A stretch of 50,304 nt of DNA from Pleurotus djamor (taxonomy: Eukaryota; Basidiomycota; Agaricomycetes; Agaricales; Pleurotaceae): positions 1 to 50,304 of the forward strand of contig JAPEVF010000319.1 of assembly GCA_029747585.1 (NCBI GenBank). Direction: 5' to 3'. The translations under genes and the position numbers were made by a program. Under the pieces are notes generated by a model. That model did not search any database. It saw only the letters and a list, made by a program, of their open reading frames with translations, and was not told the DNA's origin. Positions 21,245-31,395 of the stretch are shown piece by piece; position 1 is the stretch's first letter, and each line of letters starts with the position of its first letter.

Positions 21245-22524
21245 TTAGAACGTCTTAATGGATGAAGGTGCCAGTGGTTCCTCTTCAAGACAAAGTGTGG
21301 TGGTAGGAGAGAGAGGATATTCCTCGTCATTTTCGACTTGTCTGGAAGCTAGGGGTACTCCTGTCCCTTGCGAACCTCTGCGTTTGCGCAACCACGACGA
21401 CCAAGATTTGGACCAAGAGAACCAAGGTCTTGACGAGATTGGTCTCAGCCCCTTCCAGTTCGTGGAGCTTGTCCAAGGCCACGACGATGTTGAAGCCCAT
21501 CTCCACGGCAAAGGCCATATCCCAGTCACAGCGAGCCATGTGAGGCAGACGATGGAGAGGAGCAGTGGGAGGATACCAAAAACCGACACGATCGCCCATT
21601 TCCAGGGCGTGAATGGGTTTCTTGGAATATCTAAAGATATCTTTTGCACATTGAGAATGTGTTCAGCACGATACAAAGACGGTTGAACAGATGGAACGCA
21701 CGTCATTTGAAGTTCGAGCATACGAACAAATGATCGTTGATCCGGCGCGATGGTCGTCGAGAAAAGCTTGTGCGCGGTTTTCATCTTTGCCAAATTCTTG
21801 CCGCTGTGAGCCACTTTTTACCTCTCGCGGTGTCATGTAACTGACTGAAACGTCCACAGAGTAGCACGTTGGACATGCTATGGAGCACTTGGCGCTGGGG
21901 ACCGACCGAGTACACCTACAGTTGCACCTACAAACCGTGATTAGCCGAGAAAAACATGTACAGGAGGCAAACTATACTGGTATTCCTCGCAGTGCTTCTT
22001 ACACTTGAACGTGCCCTCTGACGGGTCCCCGGAGCATGACTGCCAGCATTGCAAACATGAATCACAGGTCGACTGACAGCAGGTATAGCTGTGGGGCTAA
22101 TCAGAATTGAAGGTAAGGAGGATAAGGTCGCGTCTCACCCTCCGTTGCACACTTCTCCAACTCCAGTCGGACATTCGGTCGCGTTCTGGCTGCAGTTGAG
22201 TGGAGTCAGTCCATTCAATGGTGAAAGAAGAGGGGAGCAGCTGGTGATATTCTCTCTCGCGCTCTCGCAGGTGCATGGAGCTTCGCAACAGTACCGCGAA
22301 TTCAGTGTTGCAGAATTGACGAAGCATTCAGTTGAAGGCCATTGTCGCTCTTTCTCCAGAACCTCTAGCGGAGTATTAGCGAGAGATACAGGCAAAAGCT
22401 CGTACATTATTATCTCACCTGGGAACACAAGAAATCGGAAAAGGAAGATGAAAAGCGGGAGTGATAAACAGAATGCGAGGAAGGAGACCCCAAAGCAGCC
22501 GTCACGATGCTTGTTGATGTTCAT
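21245..22524 (-). CDS. Cys-rich two-pass membrane protein (copy 2 of tandem pair)
   Basis: Five exons (22524-22419, 22364-22139, 22088-21978, 21927-21702, 21640-21245) join in phase to 354 residues. Exon 2 is 226 nt, identical in length to exon 2 of the neighbour, and every intron sits at the same place and phase. Layout: short cytosolic start, membrane segment (SFLAFCLSLPLFIFLFRFLV), Cys-rich domain (SRYCCEAPCTCES; YTCCQSTCDSCLQCWQSC; CNCRCTRSV..CSIACPTC), second membrane segment (PWKWAIVSVFGILPLLLSIV), Trp-rich stretch and acidic tail. An N-glycosylation site (CSQNATEC) suggests the Cys domain is outside the cytosol. A longer start at 22587 is possible. In the last exon a second frame also looks protein-like, so its 3' part is less sure. 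No known function. Confidence 0.7.
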
Positions 22525-22661
22525 CTCTCTTGTGTGGCCTCCAGAGATACTGCTGGCTATAAGTACCTCTTCGAGCTCACACAGCAATTACGGTTGGGAC
22601 CCACGGACTGAGAACAGGCGAAGTGTCCCGTTTCGCATCATTAATCATAATCAATCGCGTA

Positions 22662-22677
22662 GGCCCACATGTGGGCC
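22662..22677. repeat. 16-bp perfect palindrome upstream of the membrane-protein gene
   Basis: GGCCCACATGTGGGCC, about 140 bases upstream of the start at 22524, a possible binding site for a dimeric regulator. Confidence 0.45.
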
Positions 22678-22734
22678 CATGGGAGGAGCTACCAGTAGAG
22701 CGCTACGTCTAATATGGGCTCTAGATTCACTGAA

Positions 22735-22755
22735 GCCTCAGGCCTCAGGCCTCAG
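22735..22755. repeat. Three exact tandem copies of a 7-bp unit
   Basis: GCCTCAG repeated three times without change in the same promoter region as the palindrome. Confidence 0.6.
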
Positions 22756-22946
22756 CGCTCAGAGTCAGTGAATGGAGGTTGCTGGTCATCGTTCCCTGTC
22801 AAAGACTAGGAGTGCTCCTATCGCTGGCAGGAAAGGCGAAACAACGAAGACTAGCCAAGACCTCGCTTCCCTGATGCATCCCTTGCGGAAACCAACATGT
22901 CAAAGCGTCGTCGATACAGCCTTTCAACCACAACGGAAATACTACC

Positions 22947-24879
22947 ATGCCTCAGGAAGTATGGCCGGATGAACCTGATGAAGGTATGACTGAGGTATGT
23001 TTTTCGTCAAACAAATGACCTAAACACAAGTACAGCCAGCTGAGTCCTGACTGCCTGTAANCCCCCCATAGACACTCTACGATGAAGTGGTGCGTTGATT
23101 TTTAAGTCGTGGATATGCCACTTCTACGCTACATTGGCTTTGACTCAAGTCTTCCTGGTATATGTAGTAAGTCAGCGTCAACTTTCGTCTTCAGCTTATA
23201 CCAAGCAGTGCATAACCGTGTCCCCTTACAATTAGGATTCATCCCTCGGTTGAGCGATACGTACACAACTGTCCTATTCGTCTCTACGACACCGAAACAA
23301 AGCAGCTTGTGTCAAGGTATCAATTTACCGCTCAAATCCTCACCAACATACGCCAGTATCTCGAGATCCGGGCTTGTAATGGTCATAAACGGGAGCTCTT
23401 CGATTGGGCAGACGAAGAAGACACATTATTCTACCAAATCCGCCTCAGCGGCAAGTACGCCATCCTCTCCCATAGATGGCAAGATGAAGAACTGGTATTC
23501 GACGATCTTGTTAATATGGAAGCCGCATCAACGAAGAAGGGTTACGAGAAGTTCATCAAATTCTGCGAGATCGCACAGCAATACGGTTGTAGATACGTCT
23601 GGATCGACACAGTATGCATCAACAAGACCAGTAGCTCCGAACTCGACGAGTCTATCCGGTCAATGTTCAGCTGGTACCGGAATGCATATGTTTGCATCAT
23701 CTACCTGACGATCCCGGCCGGTGAACTTCGCGACGACCTCTGGTTTACGAGGGGTTGGACGTTGCAAGAGCTTCTAGCCCCACGGAGGCTCAAGTTTTTC
23801 TGGGGAGATTGGACCGAGTACGAAGTTGGGACGAGGTTCGACATACGCCGCGCTAGCGCGGATTTGCTGGACATACCAGCCAACCGTACCACTCGCGAGC
23901 ATCATTATGATGCAACCCTCGTTGCGGACTATGATGTTTCGCTGGCCTCTACAGAGGATGAAATCGAGGCGGAGAGGGGCAATGGTGTTTCCAGGCTTGC
24001 TGATGAAGTTGAAGACTCGAAGTCTTCGCGCCTCTTGCAGGCAATCACTGAAATCACTGGTAAGCCCCGGATGCCTTCATACGCATCGCATTGACTGATC
24101 CGCTGGCAAGGTATTGATCCGGATAATCTCCTCCAATACAATCCCAGTCCACGAAACGCGCGCTCTGCTTTCCACTGGGTTTCTCGGAGGATTACGACAC
24201 GTCCCGAAGACATCGCGTACTGCTTGATTGCCCTCCTGGACATTCGTATCCCTATTACCTACGGTGAAGGCCCCGAAAGCGCCTTCTACGTGTTCAAGTG
24301 GAATGTGCCATGCAGACGGAGGATAGAGGGCTTTTCTCGTGGACTGGTCGTCCATCCCGATGGAATTCTATGTTCGCCCAGTCGCCGGCATCATACAAGA
24401 CCCCATTGGTAGACCCCATCATCTCCGACCCACTCTTCATCACCGCTTTATCGTCCACAACGCAGGAGCTGTACCAATCATTCACCATGACGAATTGCGG
24501 ACTGAGAATAATGATGGTTCTTTGTGACATTGTCTTCGAGTCGTTTTACCTCAAGAGTGGGGTCTTTCGGCCAGCTCGGAGAGGAGCAAGGACGCCACTA
24601 CAACTTGATCTCGTCTTTCGAGCGATAGAGTCCGGAGACACCAATACTCTACTGGGATGGGTCGGACAACCGCCACAGAAAGATGAGATGGAAGCCACCT
24701 GGAAGATCGGGATCTTGGGTTGCGCCTCTGACGACAAAGCATTTGCCGTTCTTCTACATGAGGTGGAGGGAAGAACTCCGACACGATATCGCCGGTTTAC
24801 ATCTGCCGTTTTCCGTCAGCTGCCTCCGCTCTCGCAGCTCATAGCGGACAAACTTCCCGCCAGTGTCTTTGTGGAATGA
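22947..24879 (+). pseudogene. HET-domain (heterokaryon incompatibility) protein, frame broken once
   Basis: HET-domain proteins mediate non-self recognition and cell death in fungi. The domain is clear: YAILSHRWQDEE, then 'CRYVWIDTVCINK' and SMFSWYRNAYVC, then 'WFTRGWTLQELLAPRR'. After intron 24060-24110 the usual downstream block follows: 'TTRPEDIAYCLIALLDIR', PITYGEGPESAF. The frame then needs a one-base correction at about 24296 (TTCAA/GTGGAA) to continue into 'ECAMQTEDRGLFSWTG' and on to the TGA ending at 24879. So it carries a frameshift, real or sequencing. The 5' end is unclear: ATG 22947 (MPQEVWPDEPDEG) is a candidate start, but I could not splice it to the exon starting near 23236. 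An N lies at 23061 in this stretch. Confidence 0.8.
23061..23061. other. Ambiguous base (N) before a C run
   Basis: Single N before a C6 run, just before a possible intron end (ccatag) in the 5' part of the HET gene. Same context as the N at 11891. Confidence 0.6.
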
Positions 24880-25002
24880 TTACATCGCAGGTTGTTCATG
24901 GGATAGATCTTTATTCATAACAATCATACGTAAGGTACAAAATATACACTGTCGCCAATAGCCACAATCGGATGTTACTGTGTATGTCGTAAGGACCACA
25001 AG

Positions 25003-26469
25003 CTAGTAAGGAACACAGGCCAGAGTCGGAGAACGAGGAGCGAGATACTGTCGAGCCTGTACAAACAACTTGGCATCGCGGGTCTGGACAATATCTGGTC
25101 TGACACCGAGTGTCGAGAGGTTCTTGAATAAGACTGGGGCCTCGGGATTGAGAGTGACTTCATGATCAGGAGTATCTATGTTGACGAAAGGCTGACGGAA
25201 GAGGGAGGTAGCTAGATCAGCCGACAAAGACATCTTGGTGATTTGTGGTAAGGATGAGTTGAGTAATCCCAAACACCGTCCAAGGCTTTCAGGTCGATCT
25301 GGGGTTGTAGAAAATTTCATGTTGGTAACTTGTGCGAGTAAGGATTTGTATTTGAGCGGTGCGAGGGCTGACTGGAGCATGCGGTCGCGATTACCAGCGC
25401 GAGTGCCGAACGTCACAATGTCAAGGCGGCTCTGTGAGGTAGATGCTCCTTCTTCGGGAGTAGAAAGGAACAGCTGGAATTTGCCACCGTGCTCGTCGAA
25501 TTCTTGTAGCTCGAGATGCAGGGTTTTGAAGGGCTGAGGGACAACGAGGGACAAAATCTCTGCGCATGGTTGGACCAGAGACGAAATATCCGGATCCTCG
25601 GTAGAATCTGTGTCGAGGTGTATCTTGCGTGGGGCCATGCGGGTATACTTGAAGAAGTCCGCACAAGACTGCGTACTATCCATGAGCTCGAGTGACATAA
25701 GGCAAGGTAGAGACACCAAGGTCTTAGGCGCGGGCACTTGATCGAGAGTAGGAAGACAATTGTGAAGGCGTAGATCAACCAAGCCCGTCATGTGTTTCAT
25801 GACGGCAGTGAATTCCTCGAACGAAGGGTGCTCAGATCCATCCAACTGAAGTGATGTCAACTTGCCACCCCTTAAAATCGGAGAGTTCCAGTCAAGTTTG
25901 AAGCCGTGTAGCACCAGGCTACGTAGTCGTGGGGGCGGCATGCCTTCTTGGAGGAGTGCATCAGAAGGGAAATTAGACGGATGGTCGGATGTTCCCATGA
26001 AGAGGCGAAGCGTCTCCAGCATGGGTGCAGATTGGGAGAAGAGCGTAGAAATGATATTCCAGTGTTCTGACACAAGGTTCAGCTTGCACGATTTGAAGTG
26101 ACTGAGGCGGGCGAAGACAGCAACCAGGTTCTCGGTCGGAGTCGGACGACGGTTAGAGTCTAAGTTGTTGACGAGTTTGAGAGCAGCACGGCTTGTGAAA
26201 GGTAAAATGTTGTGCAAAACGTGTAGAGGCAGATCGGCATCGATTTCGTCCCAGAGGAAAGGCGTCCCAGAGACAATCTTGTCCCACTTTCGGCAGACTA
26301 GACGAAAAGACAGGAGGGTCCGATATTTCGCTAGGTTATCGTCCGAACGGGGAGCATCATCACTGGCAAGCTTCATGATCTCCACAATGAGCTCGGGAGG
26401 GAAGATAGTCGGCAAGCCTGCCACGATGCGCTGGAGTCGACGGGGAAGAGAGCATTGAGCGAGGTCCAT
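25003..26469 (-). CDS. F-box/LRR protein, subfamily C
   Basis: A single exon of 488 residues. The F-box-like part is 'LPTIFPPELIVEIMKLAS ... FRLVCRKWDKIVSGTPFLW'. Leucine-rich repeats follow, including LRSLVLHGFKLDWNSPIL, which matches 'LRHLSLVGCKVPWDSPLL' of the copy at 17954-19357. It is intact and starts at the first methionine, with a TATA-type box about 55 bases upstream. It is convergent with the HET gene. Presumed SCF substrate adaptor, target unknown. Confidence 0.85.
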   Translation of the reverse strand: MDLAQCSLPRRLQRIVAGLPTIFPPELIVEIMKLASDDAPRSDDNLAKYRTLLSFRLVCRKWDKIVSGTPFLWDEIDADLPLHVLHNILPFTSRAALKLVNNLDSNRRPTPTENLVAVFARLSHFKSCKLNLVSEHWNIISTLFSQSAPMLETLRLFMGTSDHPSNFPSDALLQEGMPPPRLRSLVLHGFKLDWNSPILRGGKLTSLQLDGSEHPSFEEFTAVMKHMTGLVDLRLHNCLPTLDQVPAPKTLVSLPCLMSLELMDSTQSCADFFKYTRMAPRKIHLDTDSTEDPDISSLVQPCAEILSLVVPQPFKTLHLELQEFDEHGGKFQLFLSTPEEGASTSQSRLDIVTFGTRAGNRDRMLQSALAPLKYKSLLAQVTNMKFSTTPDRPESLGRCLGLLNSSLPQITKMSLSADLATSLFRQPFVNIDTPDHEVTLNPEAPVLFKNLSTLGVRPDIVQTRDAKLFVQARQYLAPRSPTLACVPY

Positions 26470-26523
26470 AACGATGGTGGTGAAAGTTCAACGTTTCAAC
26501 TCTTAACAGTCACATCATGGGGG

Positions 26524-26531
26524 TTTATATA
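26524..26531 (-). promoter_or_regulatory. TATA box of the subfamily C F-box gene
   Basis: TATATAAA on the minus strand, 55 bases before the ATG at 26469. Confidence 0.5.
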
Positions 26532-27073
26532 GTCGGTGGGATGTCTGACATTGCCTAAGCAGTATCGTATCCAGACGAATGCGAACACAAGCTACTAGGT
26601 GTACATGTCAATGGAATTGAAAGGTAGTGGTCAAAGAGGCGAGCAAACCCACGGGCCACCGGAACCAATGTGAGACGACCAAAAGGCCAGGAATGGTAAG
26701 ACATGTCATTCATTGTCTCGTGGCTACCATGTGTGATCGTGTCCATTGTCCTCTACCGATCACCAATGTCCCTGGGGACAATGAGTTGCCGCTCGGAAGA
26801 TCATGACGTTGATGTGAATGCGATGGGTGTAGCGCCCGGGGCTGGGGTCACCGCCGTCCAACCGCCGTCGTTCGCCGGGGAGCTTGTGTTCAAGACCGCT
26901 CACACGAAGCTAGCGAATGGGAAAACTTGAATATCGTGATTCTTCTACACAGGGCCTAGGGGGTATCAGCTAGGTGCGCAGCTGACCAACGCCCATCTCC
27001 CAGCGCTCTGCAAGTCGGCAGCGACAAGGATGAGGTGAGAAAAGCCAGTGGATTTCGACGTGACATGGGATAG
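26532..27073. other. Divergent promoter region
   Basis: Gene-free region between two divergent genes. No repeat or RNA recognised. Confidence 0.4.
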
Positions 27074-27079
27074 TATAAA
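27074..27079 (+). promoter_or_regulatory. TATA box of the ABM-like gene
   Basis: TATAAA, 53 bases before the ATG at 27132. Confidence 0.55.
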
Positions 27080-27131
27080 GGGAACGAAGGCTTGAGGTAG
27101 GACTGAACCAACAACCATTCACACCACAAAC

Positions 27132-27894
27132 ATGTCTGCCTCTGACGGTGAGTTGCGACCACTCTGTGCCTGCGGGTAACCAATCAACACATTGTCCACG
27201 CAGTCAAGCTCGGTTATTACGTACCCTTGCCTCCCAAGTTCAACCCCGATGATGTTACAGCGTTTCTCAAAGCCGGCTACGAGTTATCCAAGGAAGAAGA
27301 AGGGACCATTCAATGGTTCGCCGTTGAGATCAACAGCACCGTCCCCACCTTCGCCGTCTTCGATTCGTTCTTCACCGAAGAGGGTAGACAAGCACATATT
27401 ACTGGCAGGATCGCTGCCGCAATGATGGCGCAAGCCCCGACCTTGCTGGCCAAAGATCCCGTGGTGATGCCAACAACGTACTTGGCAAGCAAGATCGTCG
27501 TTCCACCCGAGGCTATTCGCTCAACCCTGACGGCGGGCCTCACGTGCGGTATTCAAGTCATGTTGTATGCGAAACCTGACAAAGTCAATGAATTGAAGGA
27601 CTTCTTGATTGTACGCACTCACCTCGGGATTTCTTCTCTTTCCTCTGCTCACGTCGCGTTACCCAGGGTGCTTTACCCCTCGTTGAGGCTGAGCCCGAGA
27701 CACTTGTTTGGTACGCAGTAGAGTTCCCTGACAAGCCTGGAGCGTTTGCTATCATCGACGCCTTTCCCTCCGAGGAGGGACGTAAGGCGCATTTGGAAGG
27801 GAAAGTTGCAGCGGCGTTGTTCGGTCCAGGCAAGGCGCTACTCGCTGAGGACCCAGCGGTTGAGATGTTCACAGTTGTCGCGGCCAAGGTGTAG
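27132..27894 (+). CDS. ABM-like protein with two alpha/beta-barrel domains
   Basis: Three exons (27132-27147, 27204-27610, 27667-27894) join in phase to 216 residues. The protein is a tandem duplication: 'TIQWFAVEINSTVPTFAVFD..FFTEEGRQAHITGRIAAAM' in the first half and 'LVWYAVEFPDKPGAFAIID..FPSEEGRKAHLEGKVAAAL' in the second. This pattern fits the antibiotic-biosynthesis-monooxygenase (ABM/YgiN) dimeric barrel fold. Such proteins are small cytosolic or secreted oxidoreductase-like enzymes, and many have no known substrate. No signal peptide is seen. The start follows the TATA box by 53 bases. A catalytic role is plausible, but active-site residues are not conserved enough in the family to judge. 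Confidence 0.82.
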
Positions 27895-28214
27895 ATAGTG
27901 TAAGGACATGAGCTTTGGGTGATGACCACCTAGATATTAGCCTCCAGCGTTTGTTCTGCGTAAATTATTCAACCCGAATCTTGATCGGAAAGACATGTGT
28001 GTGTGCCCCATCTTGAGGGAGAAATAGTTTAAGCGGACAGTGCTCGGTACCGTTTCGGCGGGGGCGAACCAACGTTAAGATTCACACTCAAGCTTTCGGT
28101 AACCACTTCCCCGACGTTACTTCTTTCACAAACACGTCAGTTCATCCCAGGCTCAAAATAATATAATCCAGTATTCACCTTGGTAGAAATCCCATCTCAT
28201 CACCAGCTTTCGGC
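27895..28214. other. Intergenic region
   Basis: 3' flank of the ABM gene and promoter of the KDEL gene. An AT-rich 'aataatataat' lies about 55 bases before the ATG at 28215. Confidence 0.4.
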
Positions 28215-28712
28215 ATGTTCTTCTTATTACTGGCAACGCTAAGCATGCTCGGCTTCATCGCCAACATTGATAGCGTACGCGCGGTCCGACCAGGAAAAAA
28301 TGCCCTGAAAATGGACCTACCAGACGAGGTTGAGCAACAACTCTTCGATGAATGTGCGTAATGGAAAAATACTCACACTACGATGGAGGGACTCATCCCG
28401 TAGCTCTGCAGTCGGACAAGACGTATTCAATGGGTTGGCCTCAGACTCCTGCAAAGCACCCCGATGCATCCTTTCCGTCCCTACATTTCCTTGTGTCCTG
28501 AAGAGCATTGAGGATGGGGATCCTCGCCGGCTGTCATCGTGCATATCAACCAGCAAGGTACTCGATACCATGTACTCGTGTGATAGAGGACAAGCTCCAT
28601 GCTGACTTCTATCGTCCAGTTGTGCTCGTGCACCGACTGTCTGCCAATATGGGCAAAGGCGTTCATAGACAAACATAGCCTCTGCAGTGAGGATGCGAAG
28701 GACGAGCTCTGA
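28215..28712 (+). CDS. Small Cys-rich secretory-pathway protein with C-terminal KDEL
   Basis: Three exons (28215-28353, 28412-28557, 28620-28712) splice in phase to 125 residues. The signal peptide is MFFLLLATLSMLGFIANIDS. The body has eight Cys (CKAPRC, TFPCVLK, LSSC, LCSCTDC, HSLC), and the tail SEDAKDEL ends right at TGA, a canonical ER-retrieval signal. The paralogue at 9714-10253 shares exon 1 and 2 lengths to the base, intron phases and the pattern 'CILSVPTFPC', 'RLSSC', 'LCSC', 'CLP..AKAF'. No known family recognised. An ER-luminal role is inferred from signal peptide plus KDEL. The pair lies 18 kb apart in opposite orientation. Confidence 0.78.
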
Positions 28713-29462
28713 AAGAGCTGAGGCTATTGGGGCCGAATGCGCGCGTTTGCGAAATAGAGATGTTGGCGCAGTGTTTACTGAGATCAATCGATTTCCCCCG
28801 TCCTTCTATCAATCATGAGTACTGAGCCCGACGCCAGACCATCCACAAAGCAAAAAGGAGACCATAGAACAGGGACGCTGTCACCATCAATAGTCACGTC
28901 AGGAGCTGTTAGTCATAGCTGAGCTGTTCAGAAGATCAGCGTTCTCGTCTGCGATAGAGCCAGCTGAATCCACGAAGGAAGCTATTGGTCGCGTGCTTGT
29001 AGATGAAGTTAGACGAGGTATAATCAAGGTCAGTGGGGTTGGCTTTGGTTCTCTCCTTGGGAAGGTGACACCCAGGAGACAGCGCGAAAAAGTTGAGAGT
29101 AGCGAGCGTTCGCAGGGGGGCTGCACCAATTGAAGGTAAGGGTGGGCCGTCTAGTGGGCATGGTTCTCGAAGAACGCAGTCGGGCCTACTGCCGTCCTCG
29201 TGTAGTTGCTGTTGCTTAGCGTTGAGGACGACATTGAGAGGGGCTTGTAGCAGAGCCCGCATGGCGCGCTGGTTGGTCATACGAGAAAAGCGAAATCCGA
29301 ACGTTTTCGGATGAAAAAAAAAAACACGAACGATCAGTCACGAGATACATGATCGGGGGCACGTGATGCAGAGAGGGGCTGCACGACGCGCATCGTGGCC
29401 GGAAACGGGTTTGATTCTTGAAACACTGTGGATTGTGATACATGACAAGTCCGAGTATACTC
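28713..29462. other. Intergenic region, no gene recognised
   Basis: Between two convergent genes. Contains an A12 run near 29309. Open frames here lack recognisable features. Confidence 0.35.
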
Positions 29463-31395
29463 TTAAACTGGAATATGAGCAAGACGGTTGGGTGTACCCG
29501 TCGCTACGAGAGGGTATAAGCATCAGGTTGGCTTGAAAGGAAACGAACTTACGGATGTTGCTCAGTACATCTTTCAAGCTGCGCTCGATGATCAAGTTAG
29601 ACATGGCGCCGGGAGACATCGGTCCGTCGGTATACAGGAAGTACGCAACGATGCCGGCAACGTGAGCACTAGCCTGTTAGTAAAAAAAAAAAAGTGATCA
29701 GAGACTGTTCCTAGAGTCTAAACAAGGAGGGTTTCGTACCATCGAGGTCCCGGAGAATCGCGCATAACCAGGGCTAGCAATGTAATCACTGGTGATATCT
29801 TGTCCAGGAGCAAAAAACGTCGACGAGGGGGCCGAAGTTTGATGAAGACGCGCGAGCGTCCGCGATGGTAGAGGCACCGATCGTCAACACGCCTGGAACG
29901 CGGCCGGGAGAGCTACCTCCAGCATCTGTGTTGGAACCACCAGCGGCGGCCTGTATGGGGGGAGAAGGTCATTCGCCATACACGCGATTAACGACACAAA
30001 AAAAAGTACTGTGACTTACGACAATATGGATGCCTTGTTGAAGGATCTGTTGAACACGATTTCAATGAATGGGTGGCGCGAGAAAGCATCTCAAAGGGGA
30101 CGAACCGCAGTGACAGCGTTATCGAAGGCAGCGGATGCACCACCTCCGAGACTGAGATTGATAACGGTCGGTCGACCAGAAGCTTGTGCAGATTGAGCGA
30201 CGTAATTGAGACCAGAGATACTGTATCCGAACGGGTGAGGGAACGACATGGCTGAAAGGATATGTCAACGTACATCCCAGACACTGTGCCAGATCCAGCG
30301 TCGCTGAGAACCTTCACAGCGATGACACGTGCTGATTTAGCTACACCAAAGCGCGTACCAGCGATGGTACCACTAAATAGAAAACTTTGTTATTGTCCGA
30401 TCCATACCGAGGTATTGGTCAACCCACGCAACATGGGTCCCATGACCATTCCCATCGGTGCTCCTGCAGTGTAGGCGAAGAATGAGTCATAGTGGGTCGA
30501 AGCGGACCACCACACTCACGGGAAACCGCCAAACGTTGCACCCCAAACAGCACGACCGCCAAAGTCGGCCTATCCAAGCTGTGGCATGAGAAACGTTTCG
30601 TTTCTGTATGTAGATGACTTACATGCGTGACGGAAATGCCTACGAGACGAAGATTATTGAGACAGAGCTGTAAGAACGAGGACGATGGGCGTACCAGTGT
30701 CTGGACGGATCCGTCAGTGATAAGGACAAGGACACGAAGCGGCGTAAACACTGACCAACCACGTATACATCAACACCGGAGCCAGCCAATGGATCATGAA
30801 CGTATTGGAAGTTCAAGTCCGCGGGGTTTTGGTTTGCAAGCCGAGTGTTTGAGGTGAGACGAGCGATACCCCATGGTGCGTTTGTCCTAGTGTGCCTTGA
30901 TGAAAACAGACACGTCCACCATCGGGAGCAAAACTCACTGAGTTACAAGGGCCGCACTTTCAAGGATATTTGTGGACGCTCTAGAAAGGAGAGTAAGCAG
31001 ATAGAAGAATCTACGAAAAGATCCACTTACTCGGCAGATAGAATAGACATGATCCCATCTTCGGCGACGAAGTCAACATCCGCGGATGCTCTCAATGCAT
31101 CAAGGGCTTCATTTGAGAACGATCCTATCAGAGAGTGAGCAAACGCGAGGTCAACAAAGACAGAAGGGTGCGTACCTGAGAACCCATTGAAAGCCGCATC
31201 CCATTCGTTTGTCACGTTTAACCCAAGCGATCTGAAAAGACTTCTTTTCGAAGCTCCGGCCTTCAACTTGACAATGTAGCCTCCTTCGACGCGTGTTCCA
31301 GAGAACTTGTGGATAGACTTGAGGGAGACTGGGGTCGACGATACGGATGCATCAAATAGGGCGATCAGACTAAAGAGGGTGGTAAGGAATCGCAT
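29463..31395 (-). CDS. Subtilisin-family (S8, proteinase K type) serine peptidase, one frame break
   Basis: About 14 exons. Layout: signal peptide (MRFLTTLFSLIALFDASVSS); I9 inhibitor prodomain ('GGYIVKLKAGASKRSLF ... FVAEDGIMSIL'); mature start TNAPWGIARLTSNTR; catalytic Asp in VYVVDTG; catalytic His in 'DGNGHGTHVAGTIAG'; 'GRPTVINLSLGGGAS'; catalytic Ser in FSGTSMASAHVAG. It would be secreted and degrade extracellular protein. Oddities: the Asp codon is split by an intron, and the next exon (30695-30700) is only 6 nt. The oxyanion Asn of the usual AAGN motif is Gly (AAGG, 29937-29942). An extra base in an A6 run on the plus strand (29812-29817) breaks the frame before the catalytic Ser. The end is short, stopping right after 'LSNI'. 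Either a decayed gene or one affected by a sequencing error. Confidence 0.85.

Noticed and set aside
29300..29325. A12 run as remains of a retroposon tail
   Set aside because: No target duplication or retroposon body is visible next to it.
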